Position numbers and translations under genes: made by a program. Positions 44,078-54,011 of a stretch of DNA of 64,000 nt are shown one piece after another. The stretch covers positions 1,345,501 to 1,409,500 of the forward strand of contig NZ_CP046523.1 of NCBI RefSeq assembly GCF_021497885.1, read 5' to 3'. The stretch comes from Streptococcus oralis. GTDB lineage: Bacteria; Bacillota; Bacilli; Lactobacillales; Streptococcaceae. The notes below the pieces were generated by a model that saw only the letters and a program-made list of their open reading frames with translations, was not told the origin of the DNA and did not search any database. The stretch's first letter is position 1, and every line of letters begins with the position of its first letter.

Positions 44078-45412
44078 TTATTGGACGTTGCTTGTCAAGT
44101 TAGACAAGAGACGTTCAAATGAATATTCATAGGTTTGGATGTCTCCCGCCCCCATAAAGACATAAACAGCATTGTCATGGTCTAGGAGTGGAGAAACATT
44201 TTCAACAGTGATAACCTGGTGCTTCTTGTTGATTTTATTAGCCAAATCTTCTACCTTGACATCACCATGGTCCACCTCACGAGCTGATCCATAGATTTGC
44301 GCTAGGTAGACGGCGTCTGCTTGATTCAATGCATGGGCAAATTCATCCAACAAGGCAATGGTTCTTGTAAAGGTATGCGGTTGGAAGATTGCCACGATTT
44401 CCTTGCTTGGGTATTTCTGACGAGCCGCATCCAAGGTTGCAATGATTTCTGTTGGATGGTGGGCAAAGTCATCAATAATTACTGTATCATTAACGATTTT
44501 CTCAGTGAAACGACGCTTAACACCTGCAAATGTTTTCAATTGTTCACGCACTAAGTTCAAATCAAAGCCTGCTGTATAAAGTAATCCGATAACAGCTGTC
44601 GCATTCATGATATTGTGACGACCAAAAGTTGGAATGTGGAATTGTCCCAATTCTTGACCACGGAAGTGAACTGTAAAGGTCGAACCAGTTGTAGAACGTA
44701 GAAGGTCGCTAGCTACAAAGTCATTTCCCTCAGCATCAAAGCCATAGTAATAGATTGGAGCATTGGCTGTAATCTTACGCAACTCAGCATCCTCACCATA
44801 GACGAATAACCCCTTCGTGATTTGTTTGGCATAGTCATTAAAGGCGTTGAAAACATCCTCTAGACTAGTAAAGTAATCTGGATGGTCAAAGTCAATGTTG
44901 GTGATGATAGAGTATTCTGGGTGGTAAGGCATGAAATGACGCTCATATTCATCAGATTCAAAAACAAAATACTTAGCATTTTCAGAACCTCGACCCGTTC
45001 CATCCCCAATCAAGAAGCTAGTGTCTGTGATGTGAGACAAAACGTGAGACAGCATCCCAGTCGTTGATGTCTTACCATGCGCTCCTGCAACCCCCATGCT
45101 GACAAAGTCACGCATAAAGCTACCTAGGAATTCATGGTAACGTTTGTAGCTGATACCATTTTTGTCGGCATAGGCGATTTCAACATTGTTGTCTGGACGA
45201 AAGGCATTTCCAGCAATAATTTCAAGATTCCCTTGCAGGTTCTTTTCATCAAAAGGAAGAATCGTAATTCCTGCCTGCTCTAGTCCACGTTGAGTAAAGT
45301 AGTATTTTTCAACGTCTGAACCTTGAACCTTGTGTCCCATTTGATGCAACATCAAGGCTAGGGCACTCATCCCTGATCCCTTGATTCCAATAAAATGATA
45401 TGTTTTTGACAT
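44078..45412 (-). CDS. murC: UDP-N-acetylmuramate--L-alanine ligase
   Basis: A 444-residue cytoplasmic Mur ligase that adds the first amino acid (L-Ala) to UDP-MurNAc. The N-terminal UDP-binding part has [15 protein letters not shown], the ATP loop is [12 protein letters not shown], and [10 protein letters not shown] and [13 protein letters not shown] are conserved ligase motifs. It follows the unknown 203-residue gene by 11 bases and precedes the GNAT pair, so it lies inside one operon. Confidence 0.97.
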   Translation of the reverse strand: MSKTYHFIGIKGSGMSALALMLHQMGHKVQGSDVEKYYFTQRGLEQAGITILPFDEKNLQGNLEIIAGNAFRPDNNVEIAYADKNGISYKRYHEFLGSFMRDFVSMGVAGAHGKTSTTGMLSHVLSHITDTSFLIGDGTGRGSENAKYFVFESDEYERHFMPYHPEYSIITNIDFDHPDYFTSLEDVFNAFNDYAKQITKGLFVYGEDAELRKITANAPIYYYGFDAEGNDFVASDLLRSTTGSTFTVHFRGQELGQFHIPTFGRHNIMNATAVIGLLYTAGFDLNLVREQLKTFAGVKRRFTEKIVNDTVIIDDFAHHPTEIIATLDAARQKYPSKEIVAIFQPHTFTRTIALLDEFAHALNQADAVYLAQIYGSAREVDHGDVKVEDLANKINKKHQVITVENVSPLLDHDNAVYVFMGAGDIQTYEYSFERLLSNLTSNVQ

Positions 45413-45423
45413 GCTTTTCTCCC

Positions 45424-46035
45424 CTACTCAGTAATTCTTGTCAGATTCAACTCTTGGGCAACCTGACGTTCCTGTTCTGTTTGCTTATTCTTTTTATTAT
45501 AGATTTGACTCTTCTTTAGAAAATCATAGTTGTTCTTTTTAGCTTTTCCCGTTTGGGCTTTCGGAGTTGGATTCGCCACTTGGCCAACCTCCTCAGCTAA
45601 GATATAGTGAGACTGGCTCAAGTTTTTACTAAATTTGACAAACTCGCCTGGATTTTCCTTTTGAAATGGTGCTGTTGGTTGGTTTCCTTGACGAACAAAT
45701 GTTGAACCATTGTGTCGTCTAGTATGACTAACATCCTGAGTCAAATACTTGGCTGAACGTTTCTTCTTTAAGTCCGCACGCGCCTCTTCTCGAGCCAATT
45801 CAGCATACGTTTTTTCAACTTTTTTAGGTTCTGGGCTTGGCTTTGACTCCTTATTAACCACTGGAGAAACCACGGTTTCTTCCTCATTGATAGGAGACCA
45901 TTCCAAATAGTTCTTATCGCGGTAATCACCTTTGATATTGCTAATAAAGTCTGACTCATCGTACAAGTCCATGACTGGCATTTTGGTCAGCATGATCTCA
46001 TCATCTGACACCAATGGAAATCGATCTTGTTTCAT
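45424..46035 (-). CDS. Unknown basic, mostly disordered protein upstream of murC
   Basis: A 203-residue protein that I do not recognise. The first 60 residues are acidic and hydrophobic by turns ([20 protein letters not shown], then [20 protein letters not shown]). The middle is Pro/Lys/Glu-rich, and the C-terminal half is strongly basic with many Gln and Asn. There is no signal peptide or membrane segment. I recall a similar gene at the same place in pneumococcus (between the SNF2 gene and murC), so it is conserved rather than accessory. It has its own promoter and a ribosome binding site (GAAAGGAAATAC), and is probably co-expressed with murC. Confidence 0.75.
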   Translation of the reverse strand: MKQDRFPLVSDDEIMLTKMPVMDLYDESDFISNIKGDYRDKNYLEWSPINEEETVVSPVVNKESKPSPEPKKVEKTYAELAREEARADLKKKRSAKYLTQDVSHTRRHNGSTFVRQGNQPTAPFQKENPGEFVKFSKNLSQSHYILAEEVGQVANPTPKAQTGKAKKNNYDFLKKSQIYNKKNKQTEQERQVAQELNLTRITE

Positions 46036-46058
46036 TTTGTATTTCCTTTCAACACTTC

Positions 46059-46086
46059 ATTATAGCGTATTGTCTTAATTTTTCAA
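46059..46086 (-). promoter_or_regulatory. Promoter of the murC operon
   Basis: On the minus strand TTGAAA (46086-46081), a 16-base spacer and TATAAT (46064-46059). The -35 box overlaps the stop codon of the SNF2 gene. Confidence 0.7.
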
Positions 46087-49000
46087 GTGCTGGCTTCAGA
46101 AATCCCTAAAATTTCTCGAATTTCTGCCAGACTGAGACTCGCACGCGATTCTGTCCCATCCAAAACTTGGGAAACCAGGTGTTTCTTCTGTTCTTGGAGT
46201 TCTTGAATCTTTTCTTCAATGGTTCCTCTAGTAATCAAACGGTAAACCTCTACCTTCCGCTCCTGTCCCATGCGGTGGGCTCGTCCGATAGCCTGGGCTT
46301 CGACAGCAGGATTCCACCAGAGGTCCACTAGGATGACGGTATCAGCTCCCGTTAGATTAAGACCGACTCCACCTGCCTTCAGGGAGATGAGAAAGGCATC
46401 TCTCTCCCCTTGGTTAAAGGCCTTGGTCATCTCCTGTCTGTCATGAGCAGGAGTTGAACCTGTGATTTTGAAGGAAGTCAAGCCCAAATCTGGGAGTTCG
46501 TGCTCGATTTTTTCCAACATTCCTTTGAACTGAGAGAAAATCAAGACCCGATGCCCACCATCAGCCACTTGTAGCAATAAATCTCGGAGACTATCCAATT
46601 TACCACTAGCTCCCTGGTAATCGTCCATAAATAGTGCTGGCGTATCGCAGATCTGGCGCAATCGCATGAGACCAGATAAGATTTCTACCCGACTTCTCTG
46701 GAATTCTTGATCTGTCACTTGCGCTAGTCGGTCTCGCATCTGTTGCAACTGGGCTAGATAGATAGCCTTCTGTTGGTCTTCCAGTTCATTTTTATAGACG
46801 ACTTCGATCAGATCAGGCAGTTCTGTAAGAACTTCTTCTTTCTTACGCCTCATGACGAAGGGTTTGATAAACCGCGCGACTCGGTCAGCCGGTAATTTCA
46901 TAAACTCCTTTTTACTTGGCAAGAGCCCCGGTAGCACAATTTGAAAGATAGACCACAACTCTCCTAAATGATTTTCGATGGGCGTACCTGACAAAGCAAA
47001 AACTGCTGGCACCACAAACTGGCGCAAACTCTGAGCAATCTTAGTTTGGGCATTTTTCATGACCTGAGCTTCATCTAAGAAGAGAAAATCAAAAGCCATC
47101 TCTTGATAAAGCTCGCTGTCTTGACGAAAGGTGGCATAGCTAGTCACATAGATTTGGTGATTTTCAGAAAGAATCGCTTCTCGATTCGCTTTCAAACCAT
47201 GAACGACAGCCAAATCCAACTGTGGGGCAAATTTTCTAAATTCATCTGCCCAATTGTAGATCAAACCTGACGGCGCTAAAATCAAGACCCGAGTATCTTT
47301 TGTCACCTGACTAGTCAAAAAAGCAATAGTCTGCAACGTTTTTCCTAGTCCCATATCGTCTGCCAAGATACCTCCAAAACCATAGTGATGAAGCATCTGG
47401 AGCCAACGAACACCCTTTTCCTGATAATCTCTCAAACTCGCCTGCACCCGTATATCTCCCAAAGGAAAATCCTCTGGATGGGTCAAATCATGAGCTAAAT
47501 ACTGAAATTCCTCTGAGAAGGAGATCCTGTCTCGACCTTCAAAAAGCTGAGACAGACTGTAAGCCAGAGATTTCCGAGCCTGAAAAGAACCATCTTTTAG
47601 CTCAACCCCCAGTTCCTGCATATTCTGACGGATCTGCTTGGTTTCCTCATCAAAAAAGTACACTTGGTCAGAAGAACTAATATAGAAATCCTGATTGCTG
47701 GTCAGGGCTTTGAGAGCTTGATCAATCTCTTCTTGGGCAATCCCTTGGAAATCAAATTGGATTTCCAACAATCCTCCCTTGGACTCAATCTGAACCTGAG
47801 GAGCTTGGACGCTGTAGAGCTGATTCATCTCATCAGACAAGAAAACCTGACCAAACTCCTCAAAAGCAGGAATCGTATGATGAAAGAAAGAATAAACTGC
47901 CTCTGGCTTCAAAGCCTGTCTCCAAGACTGAAAATCAGCCTCAAAACCAGCCCCTAAACAGACTTGAAATAGCTGATTTTCCAAGACGGCATCGCTTGAA
48001 AATGGTAATTGTTCCAGCTGTTGACGACTAGTCACCTTAACATCTCCATAGTCAAACTGGATATCCAAGCGGATGCGGCCGTCATCCTCCCTATCAAAGT
48101 AAAAGATTGGTGAAAAGGGTCTGATTTGTAAGCGCTCAGGAGCAGAAACTGTTCCTAGCTGTCCAAACAAAGGCAGACAGGCGGCTAGGCGGTCACGATC
48201 ACTGTTGTCAAACTGGAGGCATTTTCTCCCTCTTTCCTCCTGAGGAAGCTCCTTGATTTCCTTTAGTAGGCTGATTTGTTTAGGATTTAAGAGATAAAGA
48301 TTCCCCTTACGAAATAGAACTGCTCCCCCATAGAATACGTTGACTCGCTCACTTTCAGAAATCTCCATCTCAAAATAATCGGGATACTCCTGCACGGAAA
48401 AAGAGGACAGTTCTGCATCTGGATCTAAATCATGAAAGAGAAGATTTTCATAACTTGTAATCTGGTGTTCAAAATGAAAATCCTCCAAGTTCATCAGCAA
48501 CTCCACTCCCTGCTCAAAAAAGGTCAGAGGGAAAAAGAGGTGACGACCTTGATTGGGGAAAAAGAGCTCTTGACTCAGTCCCTCCTCAATCAAGCCACAT
48601 AAAAAAGTAAGAACTTCTTGACTAGCTGTATCAAAAGCATCCCAAGACAAGTCATTTTCATAGTGTTTCCCAATCATATATGGCTTTCGATGAATCAAGA
48701 CCTTCAAAAAGAGAGGGATGTCACGAATGACATAATATTTTTGACTATCAACTAAACCGATTCGGATAGTCCAAAGGAGACGATTGGTCCCAGCTTCCAC
48801 CTGACCTTGAGCCGACAAAGTGTAGATTTTCTCTCTCTTCTGAGGTTGGATACGCTCCAAAAAACTACCACCAAAACTAACCTTGGTTTCGACCTCTTCT
48901 TGCTCTTCATGTCCTTTTTCTAAGGCTTGTAAAATCACCTGGCCTTCTTCATCATTTTTCAGATAATGCTCGAGCGCTGCGAGGTGAACACAGTAACCTC

Positions 49001-49178
49001 TTTTTTGGAAAAAATCGCAAGCACAAAAAACCAGATCATCCTCTAAACTGTAGCGCAAGTCTTCTCCCGCCACACGAGTATAGAGGCGATTCCCTTTTTC
49101 CTTGATAATCTCAATGTTGCCTGTTTCATAGAGAGCAACACCCTCCATGCGCAACTTCCCCGGAATCAATTTAGCCAT
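46083..49178 (-). CDS. SNF2-family helicase with SWIM zinc finger
   Basis: A 1,031-residue ATPase. A SWIM motif lies at 52-65 (C52, C54, C63, H65 in FCACDFFQKRGYCVH). A long central region of unclear fold follows, then the SNF2 core: ILADDMGLGKTLQTIAF (motif I), LDEAQVMKN (II), ALSGTPIENHLGELW (III), LILAPSGLIYNW (Ia), LISLKAGGVGLNLTGADTVI (V) and QAIGRAHRMGQ (VI). Such enzymes translocate on double-stranded DNA or remodel protein-DNA complexes; the role in streptococci is not known. The gene has its own promoter. Confidence 0.92.
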   Translation of the reverse strand: MAKLIPGKLRMEGVALYETGNIEIIKEKGNRLYTRVAGEDLRYSLEDDLVFCACDFFQKRGYCVHLAALEHYLKNDEEGQVILQALEKGHEEQEEVETKVSFGGSFLERIQPQKREKIYTLSAQGQVEAGTNRLLWTIRIGLVDSQKYYVIRDIPLFLKVLIHRKPYMIGKHYENDLSWDAFDTASQEVLTFLCGLIEEGLSQELFFPNQGRHLFFPLTFFEQGVELLMNLEDFHFEHQITSYENLLFHDLDPDAELSSFSVQEYPDYFEMEISESERVNVFYGGAVLFRKGNLYLLNPKQISLLKEIKELPQEERGRKCLQFDNSDRDRLAACLPLFGQLGTVSAPERLQIRPFSPIFYFDREDDGRIRLDIQFDYGDVKVTSRQQLEQLPFSSDAVLENQLFQVCLGAGFEADFQSWRQALKPEAVYSFFHHTIPAFEEFGQVFLSDEMNQLYSVQAPQVQIESKGGLLEIQFDFQGIAQEEIDQALKALTSNQDFYISSSDQVYFFDEETKQIRQNMQELGVELKDGSFQARKSLAYSLSQLFEGRDRISFSEEFQYLAHDLTHPEDFPLGDIRVQASLRDYQEKGVRWLQMLHHYGFGGILADDMGLGKTLQTIAFLTSQVTKDTRVLILAPSGLIYNWADEFRKFAPQLDLAVVHGLKANREAILSENHQIYVTSYATFRQDSELYQEMAFDFLFLDEAQVMKNAQTKIAQSLRQFVVPAVFALSGTPIENHLGELWSIFQIVLPGLLPSKKEFMKLPADRVARFIKPFVMRRKKEEVLTELPDLIEVVYKNELEDQQKAIYLAQLQQMRDRLAQVTDQEFQRSRVEILSGLMRLRQICDTPALFMDDYQGASGKLDSLRDLLLQVADGGHRVLIFSQFKGMLEKIEHELPDLGLTSFKITGSTPAHDRQEMTKAFNQGERDAFLISLKAGGVGLNLTGADTVILVDLWWNPAVEAQAIGRAHRMGQERKVEVYRLITRGTIEEKIQELQEQKKHLVSQVLDGTESRASLSLAEIREILGISEAST

Positions 49179-49203
49179 AGTTACCCCTTTATCTTATCTT
49201 TTC

Positions 49204-49212
49204 ATTATACCA
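49204..49212 (-). promoter_or_regulatory. Extended -10 promoter of the SNF2 gene
   Basis: TGGTATAAT on the minus strand, 26 bases before the ATG. Confidence 0.7.
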
Positions 49213-49226
49213 CATTTTCCCCTACG

Positions 49227-49264
49227 AAAATAGCCTTCTAGGAAGACTTTTCTCCTAGAAGGCT
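49227..49264 (-). terminator. Terminator of the malY-type gene
   Basis: AGCCTTCTAGGA (49232-49243) and TCCTAGAAGGCT (49253-49264) form a perfect 12-bp stem. T-runs on both sides are modest, and it can act in both directions. Confidence 0.8.
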
Positions 49265-49270
49265 GGATTT

Positions 49271-50437
49271 TTAAAGTGTAGCAAAAGTGGTCACGATGCG
49301 TTGGCAAACCTCTTCCAGTACTGACTTCGGCATAGCTACATTGAGGCGGGCATGAAGAGTTCCCTCCTCTCCAAAGTCCAAACCTCGGTTCAAGATAACC
49401 TTAGCTTCATTCTTCAAAAGCTCTTGCAAGCGGTCATCCGTTAGGTCATAGGCTGAAAAATCAAGCCAAATCAAGTAGGTACCTTGCGGTTTCATGACCT
49501 TAATCTTGGTTTCTTTGCCCAAAACATCCACTACATAGTTAATGTGGTCTTCAAAGACTTCCTTTAACTCTCCTAGCCAATCCTTTCCATATCGATAGGC
49601 AGCTTCTGTCGCCAAATACCCCAAACCTGAAATTTCATGCTGGTTATTGGCTAACTGGCGTTTTTGAAAAGCAACACGAAGTTTAGGATTTTCAATCACT
49701 GCATAGGAATTTTTCGTCCCAGCAATATTAAAGGTCTTTGTAGCACTGCTCAAGATGAGGGCAAAGTTTTTAAAGTCTGGATCAATGGTATTAAAAGACT
49801 GATGTTTGTGACCAAAGAGGGCTAAATCTTGGTGAATCTCATCCGAAACCAGTAATACACCATGTTTTTGGCAGAGATAACCAATCTTTTTCAATACTTC
49901 CTTTTCCCAAACACGTCCACCAGGATTGTGGGGATTGCAGAGGATATAAAGCTTCACATCCTCTCCCACCATATCCTTCTCCAACTGATCAAAGTCAATC
50001 TCAAACAATTCATCCTTTTCCACCAAAGGATTGGTAATCAATCGGCGATTGTTGAGTTTGACACTGCGAGCAAAAGGTGGATAGACCGGTGTGTTAATCA
50101 GAACAGCCTCTCCTTCTTTTGTAAAGGCTTGAATGGCTGTTGAAATAGCTGGCACCACTCCCTCGATAAAGACGAGAGCATCTTTGTCAAAGTGATAACC
50201 GTGTTGGCTGGCTTCCCATTCTTGAACCGACTGAATCAAAGCGTTGCTAGCATAAGTATAACCATAAACCAACTGATCCGCGTAGGCTTGTACAGCTTCT
50301 CGAACTTCAGGCAAGACCACAAAGTCCATATCCGCTATCCAGGCTGGTAGAACTTCTCGATTAGTTTCCGCCTCTTTCCATTTATAGGTATGATGCCCAA
50401 AACGATTGGGCAGGCTTGTAAAATCATATTTTCCCAT
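49271..50437 (-). CDS. PLP-dependent C-S lyase (MalY/PatB family)
   Basis: A 388-residue class I aminotransferase-fold enzyme. The PLP Lys is in SSATKTFNIAGTK, and the Asp and Tyr contacts are in LVSDEIHQDL and YPPFARS. MalY/PatB members cleave cystathionine or cysteine, releasing a thiol or H2S, and fit a cystathionine beta-lyase role here. The ATG at 50437 (MGKYDFTSLPNRFGHHTYKW) is preferred over a TTG 13 codons upstream, which lies inside the preceding gene. The gap to that gene is seven bases, so they form one operon under the MET-box. Confidence 0.88.
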   Translation of the reverse strand: MGKYDFTSLPNRFGHHTYKWKEAETNREVLPAWIADMDFVVLPEVREAVQAYADQLVYGYTYASNALIQSVQEWEASQHGYHFDKDALVFIEGVVPAISTAIQAFTKEGEAVLINTPVYPPFARSVKLNNRRLITNPLVEKDELFEIDFDQLEKDMVGEDVKLYILCNPHNPGGRVWEKEVLKKIGYLCQKHGVLLVSDEIHQDLALFGHKHQSFNTIDPDFKNFALILSSATKTFNIAGTKNSYAVIENPKLRVAFQKRQLANNQHEISGLGYLATEAAYRYGKDWLGELKEVFEDHINYVVDVLGKETKIKVMKPQGTYLIWLDFSAYDLTDDRLQELLKNEAKVILNRGLDFGEEGTLHARLNVAMPKSVLEEVCQRIVTTFATL

Positions 50438-50444
50438 ATCTGTC

Positions 50445-51539
50445 TTATCCTTCCAAGGCTTGGCGCAAGTCCGCAATCAAATCTCTAGCATCCTCAATCC
50501 CGATTGACAAGCGCAAAAGATCATCTGTCAAACCGTAGGAATGGCGTACTTCTGCTGGAATATCCGCATGGGTCTGCGTCGTCGGATAGGTGATCAGACT
50601 CTCTACCCCACCCAAACTCTCAGCAAAAGAGAAGACCTTGAGGCTGTTCAAAATATGAGGAATACGTTTCTCATCCACTACTTTAAAGGAAATCATTCCC
50701 CCACGACCAGTGTAGAGCACTTCCTTGACTGCTGGAGAATTCTTCAAAAAGGCAACCACTTCTTGGGCATTCGCTGTAGAACGCTCCATGCGCAGAGACA
50801 AGGTCTTAAGACCACGAATTAACTGATAACTATCAAATGGTGACAAGACAGCACCTGTTGTATTGAGATTGTAAAACAGTTGTTCATATAGTTCTAAACT
50901 ATTAGTCACAACTACCCCAGCCAAAACATCGTTGTGCCCTGCTAGGTATTTGGTAGCCGAATGAAGAACAATATCCGCACCATCTTCAATCGGACGTTGG
51001 TAAATCGGACTGTAGAAGGTATTGTCTACGACTACTTTAGCCCCCTTGTCATGAGCTAGTTTTGCTAGTTTTGCAATATCAAATTCTAACATCAAGGGAT
51101 TAGTCGGCGTTTCAATATAGAGAACATCCACATCTTTCTCTAACTCAGTAATCAACTCTTCCTCTGTATTGGCATAGGTAAAATGGAAACGACCTTCCTG
51201 CTCCACTTGGTTGAACCAACGGAAAGAACCCCCATAAAGGTCACGCACTGCCAAGACTTTACTTCCTACTGGAAAAACACTAAAAGCCAGTACAATCGCA
51301 GCCATACCTGAGCTCGTCGCTAGGGCATAGTCTGCTGATTCGATTGCAGCCAAGACTTCCTCCGCCTTACTGCGAGTTGGGTTTTTAGTCCGAGTATAGT
51401 CAAATCCCGTAGACTGACCGAACTCTGGATGCTGATAAGTTGTTGAAAAATGTAGTGGCGTCACCAAGGCACCTGTCGCCTTATCTGACTTGATCCCAGC
51501 CTGGGCCAAAATTGTGTTGATGTGTCGTTCTTTGCTCAT
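50445..51539 (-). CDS. metB: Cystathionine gamma-synthase or beta-lyase, trans-sulfuration family
   Basis: A 364-residue PLP enzyme of the Cys/Met metabolism family. YTRTKNPTRSKAEEVLAAIE and ATSSGMAAI match the phosphate-binding region; LYIETPTNPLMLEFDI, VVDNTFYSPIYQRP and the Schiff-base Lys in LHSATKYLAGHNDV are present. Synthase and lyase forms are hard to separate by sequence; the synthase name follows the annotation I recall for the pneumococcal homologue. With the MalY-type enzyme it would make homocysteine from cysteine. A MET-box lies upstream of its promoter. Confidence 0.87.
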   Translation of the reverse strand: MSKERHINTILAQAGIKSDKATGALVTPLHFSTTYQHPEFGQSTGFDYTRTKNPTRSKAEEVLAAIESADYALATSSGMAAIVLAFSVFPVGSKVLAVRDLYGGSFRWFNQVEQEGRFHFTYANTEEELITELEKDVDVLYIETPTNPLMLEFDIAKLAKLAHDKGAKVVVDNTFYSPIYQRPIEDGADIVLHSATKYLAGHNDVLAGVVVTNSLELYEQLFYNLNTTGAVLSPFDSYQLIRGLKTLSLRMERSTANAQEVVAFLKNSPAVKEVLYTGRGGMISFKVVDEKRIPHILNSLKVFSFAESLGGVESLITYPTTQTHADIPAEVRHSYGLTDDLLRLSIGIEDARDLIADLRQALEG

Positions 51540-51615
51540 ACAATACCTCCAAATCTATAGTAACTATTGTACCACTTATTTTCGCCAACTCATTTTCTTC
51601 TTTTCAAGAGCTAGT

Positions 51616-51632
51616 TATAGTTTCAAACTATA
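51616..51632 (-). promoter_or_regulatory. MET-box (MtaR/MetR-type site) upstream of metB
   Basis: TATAGTTTGAAACTATA on the minus strand, a perfect 17-base palindrome. It matches the streptococcal MET-box TATAGTTTSAAACTATA (as I remember it), recognised by the LysR-type methionine regulator. It lies about 80 bases before the metB start, upstream of a TGGTACAAT extended -10 near 51570, a position suited to activation. Confidence 0.8.
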
Positions 51633-51633
51633 C

Positions 51634-51665
51634 AAAAACGATAGTTCCTTGAGAAACTATCGCTT
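51634..51665 (-). terminator. Terminator of the aliB-type gene
   Basis: On the minus strand CGATAGTT (51662-51655) pairs with AACTATCG (51646-51639), extended by a few further pairs and followed by TTTTTG. Confidence 0.82.
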
Positions 51666-51684
51666 TTCCTGTTGAATAGACTGG

Positions 51685-53643
51685 TTATTTAACGTGTTTT
51701 GCCAATTCTTCTTGGGCTTTTTTATTTGATTCTTCTTTTTCTTTCAGCCATTTTTCTTTAGCTTTTTCGTACTCAGCAGTTGTCACCGTCTTATCTTGCA
51801 ACTTGAGATACTTGTATGATTCTACACCCTTATTTCCAGCTTGTGAGAATGGTGCTGAGAATGGAACTGTCTTTCTCAAGCTAGGTGTTCCACCAAGGGA
51901 AACGTTTGGAATTGCAAGGGCGCTATCAACGAGCCAAGCTTGAATTTCTGCATATTTTTCATAACGTTTCGCTGGATCTTGCTCCTTGTTAGCTTCTTCT
52001 AACATTTGAGTGTAAGTATCCAGACCAACTGCCTTAGCCTTGTCATTGACCTCACCTGGTTCTAGACCAAGGTTTTGCAACATACCGCCGTTATTGACAT
52101 TTAGGATATCTAGATAGCTTGATGGATCCAAGTAGTCAGCACTCCAACCGCCATTATAGATATCAAAGTCTTTTTGAGCTGCCGTTTGAGCGAGGTAGCT
52201 AGAATTATCGAAGTCATCTGTTGATAATTGTTGGATATCAATAACCACATTCTCAGCTCCTAGAACAGATTCGATGGATTGTTTTAAAGAACTTGCTTCA
52301 AGTACACCTTTTTTAGCTGATTGGTCAACTGATACATCCAAGTGAATTGGGAATTGCACACCCTTAGCTTCCAATTCTTTCTTAGCTTCTGCAAATTTAG
52401 CTTTAGCCTTGTCAGGATTGTAGTATGGATCTTGCGCGTCTGCAAAGTTGATTCCTTGCCATTCTTGACCATAGTTGACCATCTTTTCTGAAACAACATC
52501 GCCAAAGTCTTTTCCGTTGATACTTACAAATGTAGGAGGTACCACTAGGTTACGAATAATCTTCGTTGCTCCATCTTCCCCTTGAGATTGAGCTCCATAG
52601 GCTGTACGGTTATAAGCATAGTTGAAGGCTTGACGGAAGTTTTTATTCAGAACTGCTTCTTGTGTTGATTTCTTTTCGATATCTGAGGACTTAGAAGTGA
52701 AGTTATAAGATTTTCTGTCCAAGTTGAAGTTCAAGTAATAAGAAGTTGCGGTTTGCATACTATAGATGATGTTATCCTTGTTCTTCTCTTTAATTCCTTC
52801 AAAGCTTGAGCTATTTGGATAGAGACGCGCGTAGCTGTAGACTCCTTCTACAAAGTTACGAGCTAGGGCATCTTGGTCACTACCATCATAGTAAGTCAAT
52901 TTCACATCGTCCACAAAGACATTTTTAGCATCCCAGTAGTTCGGATTTTTCTTGTATTCGATAACAGATTTTGAAACAAATGATTTCATCAAGAAAGGTC
53001 CATTGTACAAAATGCTAGAAGGGTCTACTTTACCAAAATCATCCCCTTTTGATTTCAAGAAATCCGCATTGACAGGGAAGAGAATGGTTGAAGTTGTTTT
53101 AGAGTTCCAATAAGATTCTGGACGTGTCAAAGTGTACTGAACTGTTTGGTCATCAATCGCCTTCACACCGACAGTTGAAAAGTCTGTTGTTTTACCGTTG
53201 ATATAGTCATCCAAACCTGCTACAGAGTCTTGAACCAAGTACAAGGCTTCAGATTTTTTATCTGCCGCATATTTCAAACCTGTCACAAAGTCTTGAGCAG
53301 TTACAGGTGCGTATTCTTCACCTTCGTATGTATACCACTTGGCATCTTTACGAAGTTTGTAGGTATAAGTCAAACCGTCCTTGGAAACGGTCCAGTCCTC
53401 CGCTAAAGATGGAACATAGTTACCATATTGGTCATTTTCCATCAAACCATCTACCAAATTAGTAACGATATCATTGGTTGTTGCACGGTTCTCTGCTAGA
53501 TAGTTCAAACTAGATGGATCACTAGAATAGACATAGTTATATGTTTTAGATGAACTTGCTGAGTTCCCACATGCGCTCAATAGGATACCTGCGCTTAACA
53601 CGACACCTGCCAGTGTCAGATACTTGGCCTTAGACTTTTTCAT
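51685..53643 (-). CDS. aliB: Oligopeptide-binding lipoprotein, AliB-like
   Basis: A 652-residue extracellular solute-binding protein of family 5. The signal peptide ends in the lipobox LLSACGNS (Cys about residue 25). The family signature region is present (LVDGLMENDQYGNYVPSLAEDW, then WTVSKDGLTYTYKLRKDAKW). It resembles AmiA/AliA/AliB, which capture peptides for the AmiCDEF permease encoded elsewhere. AliB is the best match because the neighbours metB and malY also lie beside aliB in pneumococcus, as I recall. AGGAGG precedes the ATG. It is monocistronic. Confidence 0.9.
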   Translation of the reverse strand: MKKSKAKYLTLAGVVLSAGILLSACGNSASSSKTYNYVYSSDPSSLNYLAENRATTNDIVTNLVDGLMENDQYGNYVPSLAEDWTVSKDGLTYTYKLRKDAKWYTYEGEEYAPVTAQDFVTGLKYAADKKSEALYLVQDSVAGLDDYINGKTTDFSTVGVKAIDDQTVQYTLTRPESYWNSKTTSTILFPVNADFLKSKGDDFGKVDPSSILYNGPFLMKSFVSKSVIEYKKNPNYWDAKNVFVDDVKLTYYDGSDQDALARNFVEGVYSYARLYPNSSSFEGIKEKNKDNIIYSMQTATSYYLNFNLDRKSYNFTSKSSDIEKKSTQEAVLNKNFRQAFNYAYNRTAYGAQSQGEDGATKIIRNLVVPPTFVSINGKDFGDVVSEKMVNYGQEWQGINFADAQDPYYNPDKAKAKFAEAKKELEAKGVQFPIHLDVSVDQSAKKGVLEASSLKQSIESVLGAENVVIDIQQLSTDDFDNSSYLAQTAAQKDFDIYNGGWSADYLDPSSYLDILNVNNGGMLQNLGLEPGEVNDKAKAVGLDTYTQMLEEANKEQDPAKRYEKYAEIQAWLVDSALAIPNVSLGGTPSLRKTVPFSAPFSQAGNKGVESYKYLKLQDKTVTTAEYEKAKEKWLKEKEESNKKAQEELAKHVK

Positions 53644-53675
53644 TTCCAGAACCTCCTGTTTTAGATATTTGCCTT

Positions 53676-53704
53676 ATTATACAGCTTTAGTTTTATTTAG
53701 TCAA
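53676..53704 (-). promoter_or_regulatory. Promoter of the aliB-type gene
   Basis: On the minus strand TTGACT (53704-53699), a 17-base spacer and TATAAT (53681-53676). Confidence 0.85.
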
Positions 53705-53804
53705 GCAATTCCTGTCACAAAAGGTCGAAATTATATTATTTTCTATACAAATTTTAGATTTTTATCTATTTTGTTAGGTATATGCAATGAGTAGTGTAAT
53801 ATTT

Positions 53805-53972
53805 TTACCTCTTATTCCTAAGTGCTTTAAAAGCTGTCTTGTAATTCGGATATTCTTTTTGGTAGTGATTAATAACCAGTAAGATATCATTAGGTTCTTT
53901 AGAACATTTAGAGTGATAATTCTCGTCACTTTGAATATTAGAAAAGAGAGAACCAATCTGATTCTCTCTCAT
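53805..53972 (-). CDS. Possible 55-residue open frame or gene fragment
   Basis: A frame of 55 codons from ATG to TAA whose composition looks protein-like: SDENYHSKCSKEPNDILLVI, then NHYQKEYPNYKTAFKALRNK. No ribosome binding site lies close to the ATG, and its first 27 bases overlap a hairpin (AGAGAGAA/TTCTCTCT, 53944-53970). It may be the end of a decayed gene, perhaps a mobile-element protein. The rest of the 458-base gap 53644-54101 holds the aliB-type promoter and two hairpins only. Confidence 0.25.
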   Translation of the reverse strand: MRENQIGSLFSNIQSDENYHSKCSKEPNDILLVINHYQKEYPNYKTAFKALRNKR

Positions 53973-54011
53973 GCTTAATTAGATCTCACCCTCCACAGTT
54001 GACAAAGAGCC

